From positions 6,944,001-7,008,000 of the forward strand of contig NC_091942.1 in the NCBI RefSeq assembly GCF_041260155.1: a stretch of 64,000 nucleotides of DNA, given 5' to 3'. This document shows, in pieces, positions 55,548-64,000 of the stretch (the stretch's first letter is position 1; each line of letters begins with the position of its first letter). Source of the DNA: Ptychodera flava (Eukaryota; Hemichordata; Enteropneusta; Ptychoderidae). The position numbers were made by a program, and so were the translations under genes. The notes under the pieces are model-generated. The model was not told the origin of the DNA. It worked only from the letters and a program-made list of their open reading frames with translations, and made no database searches.

Positions 55548-56462
55548 ACATTTACATTACTGTCAAAGGCTGCAATTTGGCTTTCTGTTCTCTGAATTTC
55601 TTGTCCCAGCACCGGCAATGCATTCTGAAAATACAAATCGTTCAGGGAAGAGTGTAAGTCTTTACCATTTGACCAAACATTGTAAACATCGCAATTTGAT
55701 GAAATAAATCAATTGTTATTTGAAAATGAGACAAAAAATGTTGAAAAATTGAAGTAGAAAAATGCATAAATATTTATGATTGTTATTAAATTAATAATGA
55801 TCAAATGTCCAACAGCTGACAGCTCGCTTATGTTGTTTATTGCATACACGATGGTGACAATCTGCAAAAATCTCAGCACTATACTGTAATAGCTGTGGAA
55901 ACGAAGCTTACTGTTGGTGGGATGGGCTAGCGTGCGTCGCTATGCGGGTCATCAAAGGTCAACACCCCCCCCCCCCCCCCGCCGGGTTGACGTTTTGATT
56001 ACCCGCATAGCGACACATGCTACCCACCAACAGATAGCTGCATTTCCACAGCTATCACTGTAAGTATCAGTCTCAGTTGTGAAACGAAAGTGAATTCAGC
56101 ATGAATCAATACTCAATGAAAATTATCTGTAGGTAAACATAGCAATACAAGGATAATAGCGACGTACAGACGGATGGTACATTGACTTACATTTGTGAAC
56201 GGCTCGCAGACGATTCCCGGTAATTGCAGGTCTCTCCGGGCCGTGCCGTGTGTACATAGAAAATATAGTCGGCATCTTTACTGCTGTTCGCGTTCACAAA
56301 TTTAGAACTTTGTCTGTCCCTGGTACTGTATACACGTTTTTGCAACAATATGACATCATTTGACTGGCGATTCCATAGAAAGATCACGAAATTGTCCACT
56401 AGATAACTCCTGATCACAAGTACACAGCCGACGGTACTAAAATCTAACTTCGCGCCGATCAA
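55548..56462 (-). other. Candidate two-exon transcript, function unknown
   Basis: A minus-strand ORF of 91 codons (56462-56187) ends at a good donor (AAAT then GTAAGTC). A candidate acceptor TTTTCAG at about 55628 opens a piece that is free of stops in two frames to about 55548, one reading NALPVLGQEIQRTESQIAAF (coiled-coil-like). No frame gives both a clear start and a family I recognise, and a palindromic MITE occupies the intron. The piece could be non-coding, or carry UTR. Confidence 0.2.
55882..56062. mobile_element. Palindromic MITE with central C16 run
   Basis: TACTGTAATAGCTGTGGAAA, CTGTTGGTGGG and GTCGCTATGCGGGTCATCAA on the left face their inverses on the right (GATTACCCGCATAGCGAC, CCCACCAACAG, TTTCCACAGCTATCACTGTA). 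Arms of about 80 bp; centre C16 at 55965-55980. TA at both ends suggests a TA duplication. Confidence 0.75.
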
Positions 56463-56689
56463 GCCTCATGACGTTCACGGAAGTGCGATCTATAAATTAT
56501 TACGCGATTGATAATGTAGTCCCGTTTTGAAACGCTGGAGTTGACTCTACATCTGCACCAATCCGTTATGTTTCATACTTGATATAGAATTTAATTATAA
56601 GTTTAATGAAAATGGATACTTTTACCATAGAAAGACTCAAAAGAGAGTAAAATTTCTTTCAGCACAAAGAATCAATATCAATGCGCGAA

Positions 56690-57044
56690 CTGATCTTGAT
56701 GAACCGTGACCTCCATGCGTGCGTGACCTCGTGTGTAAACATGTCGGCTGGGGCTGCTCACGCTCTGCCATGCTCGCTTGACGCGTGAAAGTTAGCGAGG
56801 TAGCATATTGGATTTTCGTACAGCGGCTCGGGATGGAGTGTAATCCTAAACCTCAAATTTGTGCTCGGCAATCTAACTCTATCGCTGAAAACATGGACAA
56901 AAGCCTTCACATCAATGTCATCAGAAGGCGAGATTTTGTTCACGATGACGGGACACAGACTGTACATAGGGCACTGTACGCACGTCGGGACGCACGTACC
57001 GTATTCTGCTTGAAGCACGGCCCTGCTCTGAGGTAGTAGTAGCC
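56690..57044. other. CpG-richer stretch, no gene assigned
   Basis: ORFs of 83-116 codons occur on both strands, but none shows a domain or convincing start. It could be a promoter or first exon, or the body of the surrounding composite. I see no firm feature. Confidence 0.25.
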
Positions 57045-57122
57045 CTGCGTACAGGTCTGTGTGTTCCCGGCGTTCGGCGTTACAGGCCGTGTAACGCCGG
57101 GAACACACAGACCTGTACGCAG
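57045..57122. repeat. Perfect 30-bp inverted repeat (hairpin)
   Basis: The left arm 57045-57074 (CTGCGTACAGGTCTGTGTGT...) and right arm 57093-57122 are exact inverses with an 18-nt loop whose middle, GGCGTTAC..GTAACGCC, extends the pairing. The arms are flanked by a direct repeat AGGTAGTAG on both sides (about 57031 and 57128). Confidence 0.9.
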
Positions 57123-57639
57123 TGCTAAGGTAGTAGCGGGTCCTTGCTTATACCATGGAGGTATGCTAATACCAACATTGACATTTACTTGGGGCATGTT
57201 TCTACATTGAAAAGTTCTCATCTCTCGTTACTTTTATGGTACAGATTTGCAGTAACAAAAGTCTACGCGTCCTTACACAGATCATCAGCATGATCAGACG
57301 CACATTTCGTTCGAAACTGCTTGCATTTTGGTATCATTCACAGAAATACAGGGTTTAACTTGCAAGACAGACAAGTCCTTGATTTAAAAATTTGTTTTCC
57401 TAAAAGTTCAGTTGTCGATCCAACCATAATTTACCCGACCAGATTGTTGCTTTCACCAGCTTAACTGTGCTTTAAAAGCTGTACATTATCTACCAGTTAT
57501 TATAATTTATATGTGCATTGTCTGTTATAAAAATACATAAATATAAAATATAAATGAAACGTCAGTTTTGTTTTCTTGAGTATGAACTGTCACAAACTGC
57601 AATGGTTCACTGTACTCCCTTGGAATGCAATAGTTGGCA

Positions 57640-57860
57640 ATATGTCCAGCATGTGTTGCTGCATATTTGCAGCAATAATCTTGTTTGCAGCAAATTTGCA
57701 GCAACTTAGCCGTTTACTGCAAATTGGCTGCAAATTGATCTAAGGGTTTGCGGGAGGGTCATAGCTAGCTGTAAACTTCTGCAACTCCTTCCTGCAAGCT
57801 ATGCTTGCTGCGTATTTGCTGCAAACTTGCTGTAGAAATAATCTTCAGTAAGGGGAAATA
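57640..57860. repeat. Cluster of TTGCAGCAA / TTGCTGCAA motifs
   Basis: At least eight variants of GCAGCAAATTTGCAGC or its inverse occur in about 200 bp, left of the 101-bp array. Low-complexity, non-coding; possibly a decayed small palindromic element. Confidence 0.5.
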
Positions 57861-57879
57861 TTCAAATTATATTTTATTT

Positions 57880-58610
57880 GAAAACCAGGTGCAAACAGTC
57901 ACCTATTAAGAGTCAAATTCCATTTCATTTGCACCAGCCATTCCCAGGCATTCCGAAATGATCAAATTCTATTTCATTCACAAACCAGGCGCAAACTGGT
58001 CATAAAAAATACTCAAATTCTGTTTCATTTGCCAGGCATCCAGGCATAAACGGGCATTCCCAAACGGTCAAAATCAATTTCATTCACAAACCAGGCACAA
58101 ACCGGTCACTTAAAGAGTAAATTCTGTTTCATTTGCAATCCGGGCATAAATCGGGCATTCCCAAATGGTCAAATTCAATTTCATTCACAAACCAGCACAA
58201 ACCGGTCACTTAAAGAGTAAAATTCTGTTTCATTTGCAATCCGGGCATAAATCGGGCATTCCCAAATGGTCAAAGTCAATTTCATTCACAAACCAGGCAC
58301 AAACCGGTCACTTAAAGAGTAAAATTCTGTTTCATTTGCAATCCGGGCATAAATCGGGCATTCCCAAATGGTCAAAGTCAATTTCATTCACAAACCAGGC
58401 ACAAACCGGTCATAAAGAGTAAAATTCTATTTCATTTGCAATCCGGGCATAAATCGGGCATTCCCAAATGGTCAAATTCAATTTCATTTACAAACCAGGT
58501 GCAAACCGGTCATAAAAAATAAAGAAATTCTATTTCATTTGCAATCCAGGCATAAACCGGGCATAAATGTCCGTTAAAAATAGCTAAGTCATAATGCCGG
58601 TCGCTTTCCA
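57880..58610. repeat. Tandem array, period about 101 bp
   Basis: Landmark CGGGCATAAATCGGGCATTC at 58141, 58242, 58344 and 58444 with diverged copies near 58041 and 58547, so six or seven units. Each unit also has GGTCAAATTCAATTTCATTC and AAACCAGGCACAAACCGGTC. This is the right arm of the composite. An 85-codon ORF at 58165-58422 is a repeat artefact. Confidence 0.9.
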
Positions 58611-58831
58611 GTCATAAAAGTTGGTTAAAAAAAAACTAAGTCCTAATGCCGGTCGCATTCCGGTCAAAAACATTCAGTTTACGGTCACTTGTGTTTGCTA
58701 AAAAATCAAAGTAAAACTAAAACGGGCACTTTCCAGGCAGTGAAAAGGGGCACCTAGGCACAAACCGGGCACATACCAGGCAACAAACCGGGCACAACCG
58801 GGCACTTTCCGGTCAACAGATTTGGTAAGGG

Positions 58832-61800
58832 TTGTCATGTGCTGGATAAAAGTCAGGCTGTATCCCAGGCATTAGGTTTAATCAATCCCATTTATAGATT
58901 AAAATGGAGGAAATATCACTAAAAGAAACTAAAAGAAAAGTCACAAGTTATCTATCAGTCTCTATCACTGTAACATTATACTTGGGAACAAATTATGATA
59001 CAAAAAGTTTCATACACGTAGGAAAACAGTAAAAAATTGACAGTGTGTGCAGCCATTCTAAACACAAAGCTATTCTGCCTAGAGGTGAGGATCAAAGTGT
59101 AAAATAAGTAATTGATACATAAAAAAATACCGTCAATGACGCTGTACCTTCTCTAATGTGTGGCCAGGTCAGGTAATTGGTTGTTGGCATGGAGTTGTTG
59201 GTAAATAGTTGATGATGTAGGGGCATGAGGTGGGATATGGACCCAAAGAACCCAAAAGATGATTAAATATATCAATCAAAAAAATTCTAAGCTACAGTAT
59301 AAACTGCCTAAATTCAATGTGGAAAAAAGTTAAATAATTCAGAAATAAGAATTAACAGTCCAAAATAGTAATGACGCACTTCCCTACTGACTTGAGTGCA
59401 TGTGAAATACACAACCTGGCATCTATAAATTAAATGTACCGGTATACCAAGTGATCATTTTAAGTCACTTTTAACTGTTTTAAATGGATTTTCCAAAGAG
59501 TCCTGTGGAAATGATGAAAAACGCTTATCTGGTATGTGTTTGTAAAACCTCATGGCTGATAATTGTCATAGTATTGAAAAAAAATTGAAAGTGAAGAAAT
59601 TACTGTTTTTAATAGGCATATTTTCCTTGAAATACATGACCGTGTAAAGAATATATGCTAAAAGTGTTTAAGAGTAAATTTCTTTTCAAAAAATAATTTA
59701 ATCTGTGACCAAAGGATTTTATTCTTTGAGTTTACAAATTCAAACATTGCAATTTGTTCAATCATCTTGTGCAGTGCAAAATTTATAAAATGACTGAAAA
59801 ATAAAAAAAATTGGCAAAATTACAGTCTTTGTGATGTAAAATTATGGTCTGATATCACGATAATTGTTAATCTGTTCGAAGTACTACTATACTATAATTT
59901 AAATTAAAAAAGAAAAGTTCATGCAGAAATGGTAACATATATTGTCAGCAATGTAGTGTTAATTTTGACTTTACATCAAAATATGCCTTTGCTGGATACC
60001 AAATATATAGGGCGAAATATTAAAATCAGCCATGTTCAGCAAAATCCACACAACAGCATTGATCCTTTTCTAATTTGATTTGATTTGCTTATGTTATCCT
60101 TGTATGACAGTCAGTACAATATGGAACTTGAACACAACACAGTGAATAAGTATGCTGTAAATGAAATGGTGTGGCTGCATCCACATGCAGCAATAGGAGT
60201 GCCTTTGTCTCTCACCCCTCATTTCCAACCTGTCCCATCCCTGAAAAAATAGTTTGGTCTTATATTTATAATGTTAATAATTTCTGTATTTGTTAAAATG
60301 TGCGCATGCATCTCAAAAACTTTTGATCATAAACATTTTCATTTTTTATAGCTGACCAGTCAGTTAACCTGTTTATTTTGAATATTTGCGCATTTTTCCT
60401 CAGTTTTTGACATTTTCAGAATACCTTCTTATTCAATTTGTCATTTTCTAAAAGTTAAAATGCTCCTTTGTGTGGTCAAGCTTTCCACAAGCATCAAATG
60501 TGGTACTTCATATAGGAAAGTCTGCCTCTAGAGGGCGGGCATCATGAACAGTGTTTGTTAGTTACTATATTTCCTCCACATAAATTTCTGATTGTACTGT
60601 AAACATTGAACATGGCCGACGTCCGATTTTCCTGTCTAAACTTTCACTCATTTTCGTTCATATGACTCTGAAACTCCAGGAAACGATTGGCAAGAAAGAG
60701 TTATCTTGAAATATTGAGTACTCGCCGATATTTTGCAAAATTAAATGAGAAAAAAGTGCAAGGAAAATGCCCGACTGGCTAACAGCTGCAGATTATTCAA
60801 CAGGCCCATATCACCTGAGGCCATGAGGGGATATCCACGCAACTCAGTACCAAACACTAGCGCACACAGAGTGAGCAAACACAAGTGAGTACCCCTAACG
60901 TCAGCTCAGTAGTCTGTAATAGATTGTAGTCAACTAAGAAACCTTGGAGAAAGGCTTAACACTGGCTATGCCGCTAAGTCCCATTTGATTTTTGTCACAG
61001 CTCAAAATCGTCTCCTACACCTCAACCTGAACCATGAACACCCCCACCAGTTTATGATATGACCCATCACAATGGCATGACGTCAACGGATCTTGACAGA
61101 CGGAAGTAGTTGACACCAGCATACTGGTTTTCAACTCTAATACCTTCTCTGTCTATAAATAGACACGAGAAGGTAATAAATAGACACGAGAAGGTAAAAA
61201 CAATTAAAGTGGACTCTGAAAGCAGAGCAAACAATAGAAATATGACAACAGATTTTCTCTTACTGGATAAATTGTACTAGACTGTTGGAAGCTATTTGTA
61301 CAATTTCAGCCTTTATTTCACTATATGTTGTTTATGTTTATTTATATAGCTGAAAATAAAATGTCCTTTTGGAACATACTGTGTTGTCCACGGCTGAAAG
61401 TAAACGACCTCTTTCTACTTCTACAGACACTGATAGCACCTAGTTAATTACTTTAGTGGCACCACAATCCAATGTTTATGTTATCAAAATGAAATTTCCA
61501 CAGAACAATGTTATTCCTATCTTCTCAAAATGTCACACTCAATCGAAATCTGTAGTATTTAGGAAGCTACAAACAGTCTAATTCATCACCACACACAATG
61601 CCACATAAAAACTTGGTAATTTCTGTATCAAATCAAGGTTTCTCAATATTTTACTGTCTCTAGCACAGTATCAAATAATTCATAATTGGTCAGCAACTGC
61701 AAAAATGATATTTCCAAATGTGGCAAATTTTGTTCTTTTCTTTTTATGGTCTGACCATCTGCACCAAATACAGTGTTATCCAACTTTCAGTGATAATATT

Positions 61801-62309
61801 CCTCAGAAGTTATTGTAATTGTGGAAATAAAAAGTATATTTTGACAGGTTTTACACCTATTATGATGTCATTATAACAAACTTACAGAGCCCATCACCAC
61901 CTGAGCATTCTCATCTTTCAATTTTGTAGGATTTAGTCGGGACGATACAAAACATGATAAATTCAGAATGGCACTTATTGAATTTTCCCTGCATGAATTA
62001 TTGCCTTTAACCACTTGCAAGGCTGTCACAGATGTTCGTCCAAATTTAATTTGATATCACTCATAGTTCATCAATTATTCTTCCAGGAAGTATTACACTG
62101 CGGCACTGAGAACATTTAATGTCTCTGATAAGTTCTTTTTATTTGTACATTGATGCAATTTGCTGTAATTTGAGACCAAATTGCTAATTTTGCCATAATT
62201 TGTGTTCCCTTTGCTACTCCTTTGAATCATTGCATGTAGAAGTCTGAGGGAAAAGGTGGGAGCAGAGAGTGCACATGTACAAGTCTTTGAACCACTCTTT
62301 TTTGAGAAT
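58832..62309. other. AT-rich intergenic stretch
   Basis: No exon, RNA or transposon end is supported. A short hairpin lies at about 61140-61175 (TACCTTCTCTGTCTAT facing ATAGACACGAGAAGGTA), and its right half is repeated at once. Confidence 0.45.
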
Positions 62310-62397
62310 GGGGATTTGGCCGAGCGGTTTTGTCTGCGGCTTCTCCAATAGGTGGCTGGGTGCTGTACGTTGTGAGTTCGAACCTGACTGAAAACAC
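62310..62397 (+). pseudogene. tRNA-like sequence (class II, Leu/Ser type), degenerate or SINE head
   Basis: Has pol III A box TGGCCGAGCGG (317-327 past 62000) and B box GTTCGAACC (62376-62384) at class II spacing. The acceptor strands do not pair (GGGGATT versus CTGAAAA region), and the T stem has a central mismatch. It is therefore a tRNA pseudogene or the head of a tRNA-derived SINE rather than a working tRNA. Confidence 0.55.
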
Positions 62398-63282
62398 CAT
62401 ATTTTCATTGCTGCTTTGTATGTACACCTACCTTACACTTTACTCTCTTTATTTCATCAGATATGATAAATGAGCCACTGAGTATTCCATACCTCAAAAA
62501 AGCCTTCCATTGCTATTGGACCTGTTGTTCCTTTTTATACCTCTCTTGATAATTTCACCACAGTGTTTTCAAACACCATTTTAGGAAATAACCCGTTTGA
62601 ACTAAGATTAAAGGACCAGTAGCTGTAACTTTTGATGATTTTTCTGTATTTTTGCTTTTAGAGTCAACTGTAGTTTCTTGTTCTACTCCTCAGTGCTAAT
62701 TGAGATACACAGTATTCAGCTTGTTAACTCAGCCTGTACAGGTGTAGACTTGCATTGTTATTGTTATTGAAAAGTAAATTCTGGTCTGGATTCGAATTCA
62801 AATGTAAACAACACCAGTGCATTTTATGTGTATAGACACTCTCTTGACAAACTACACGTAAACACTTTTAGTTGGTGTCTTAATATGCTTTATGGAGTAG
62901 AACAAGAACTTGCAATTGACTTACAAAACAAAAACAGTGAAAGAATGAAATAATTACAGCTACCAGTCCACACCATGAATTAAGCATTTTGATTTGATTA
63001 CCTGGCAAATTCCACTAACTTCAACAAGGTCCAATGTTATTTTCTCTTTCAAATGATTTAATGATTACAGTTTATCATTAATCACAGTCCCTCCACAATA
63101 TACTCCAGGCCACGGACTATTTAAAATGGTTTTCAATTACTCTAAATACTAAATTATTAATATTACTAAAATGTGTAGATATATGAAAAGACACTCATAC
63201 ATCAAATATTATATTAGTACTCATTTTAAATTACAATAAATCTTTTAAACAGTCATGATACAGTATTTGTATGTCTATTTGA

Positions 63283-63288
<6 letters not shown>

Positions 63289-63334
<46 letters not shown>
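63289..63334. repeat. (TA)n microsatellite
   Basis: About 22 TA units after an A-run. Confidence 0.95.
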
Positions 63335-63338
<4 letters not shown>

Positions 63339-63657
63339 GAAAATAAGTGTAAGAAGAGTAGACTGGGTGTATATAAAAGCAGGAATTGAAGATCTTGTCA
63401 ATCATCCAATGATAGCTACATACTTGTATATATTTTACTTGATGGATGGGATGTAAGACAGGCTTTCTTAATCCCTAGTAGACCTGTCACATGACCTTCT
63501 TCGTCAACAGAACAATCACTGAAGAAATATGAAGAAATGTTTTGAGCGAAATCCCTGCTACAACTCTTTCAAAGGATTATTGTTCTCGTCAGCAGGGATT
63601 TGGCCAAGCTTTTGCCATTTGTCAGCTTTCCTTTCAGTGAGGGATCAGGGCACTGTT

Positions 63658-63670
63658 GTTGCTAGGCAAC
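63658..63670. promoter_or_regulatory. X-box-like palindrome
   Basis: GTTGCTAGGCAAC, extended to TTGTTGC-TAG-GCAACAA, is a near-perfect RFX-type X-box. The surrounding 63.5-63.9 kb is slightly GC-richer and could be the promoter of a gene beyond the right edge. No exon could be confirmed. Confidence 0.4.
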
Positions 63671-64000
63671 AAGGCGTAGCGGTTTTCCGCTATCTGTCTG
63701 GGGAGCTCGGCAGAACTGTAAAACTCCGCAAATCACGGCAGCACCTTATTCGTTGTGGGTATGCCTTGGGGAACAGATGACGTGCACAGGCAGCACGCAT
63801 TGGCGATACATTTACGAACATCCTGAACACAGGCGCTCTAATTGCCTACTAGATTACATTTTATGCATCAATTTAGAAGGTCAATTGCCGATTGATAAAG
63901 TCAATCACTCTGGTGTGTAACACATTATCGACCGTGGATACTCAAACCTACCTGGCGCACGTAATTGTGTGTTCAATTAATGTAATTTGCACATCAAATA

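Larger units (their letters stand above)
52475..58831. mobile_element. 6.36-kb composite with ~34-bp inverted termini and minisatellite arms
   Basis: The left end reads CCCTTACCAAATCTGC then TGACCGGAAAGTGCCCGGT. The right end is its reverse complement with one mismatch (ACCGGGCACTTTCCGGTCAA then CAGATTTGGTAAGGG). GCCCGGTTTGTGCCTGGTA-like repeats follow just inside both ends. The left arm holds a 135-141-bp array interrupted by a nested transposon, the right arm a different about 101-bp array, and about 3 kb of mixed sequence lies between. No clear target duplication flanks the pair, so two facing copies of one element family are an alternative to a single giant element. No transposase seen. 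Confidence 0.6.

Noticed and set aside
57028-57040. TGAGGTAGTAG, identical to the let-7 5' end
   Set aside because: The match stops after 11 nt, and the adjacent hairpin does not place it in a stem with a let-7 star strand. Coincidence.
57880-58610. Regular repeats resembling a CRISPR array
   Set aside because: Units of about 101 bp are similar throughout with no unique spacers, and the DNA is animal.
62214-62427. Minus-strand ORFs of 64-66 codons
   Set aside because: They are antisense to the tRNA-like sequence with its A and B boxes.

Overview
The window is animal nuclear DNA. It has spliced genes with GT-AG introns, long introns, AATAAA signals, LINE and many DNA-transposon fragments, long (TA)n runs and no operons. 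The recognisable genes are RPL3, NDUFB10, a tektin-4 (a cilium/flagellum protein) and a JmjC/cupin-type 2-oxoglutarate oxygenase. AT-richness, dense TIR elements and ciliary genes suggest a marine invertebrate, perhaps a deuterostome such as a hemichordate or echinoderm. The species cannot be fixed from sequence alone.

Layout. 0.3-0.5 kb: a perfect 102-bp inverted repeat. 0.9-9.8 kb: RPL3 (minus, 9 coding exons) with a box C/D snoRNA of SNORD83 type in one intron and a 4.5-kb stack of nested transposons in another. 9.8-10.6 kb: shared head-to-head promoter. 10.6-15.0 kb: NDUFB10 (plus, 4 exons). 17.4-21.7 kb: TEKT4 (minus, 6 coding exons), convergent with NDUFB10. 24.4-26.7 kb: a 5'-truncated LINE. 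27.6-39.7 kb: the last three exons of the oxygenase gene (minus). Its 5' exons were not securely found and probably lie further right. 39.9-64 kb: mostly non-coding and repeat-rich, with TA microsatellites, TTAA-flanked elements, a mariner-like element, a GC-rich 1.5-kb TTAA element, and a 6.36-kb composite (52475-58831) bounded by about 34-bp inverted termini, carrying different minisatellites in its two arms and a nested tandem-repeat transposon.

The genes do not form a pathway. RPL3 and its intronic snoRNA serve ribosome production, NDUFB10 is a complex I accessory subunit, and TEKT4 is axonemal. The head-to-head RPL3-NDUFB10 pair resembles the RPL3L-NDUFB10 order on human chromosome 16p13.3 (recalled, not searched), suggesting old linkage. 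All coordinates, alignments and family calls were made by eye.
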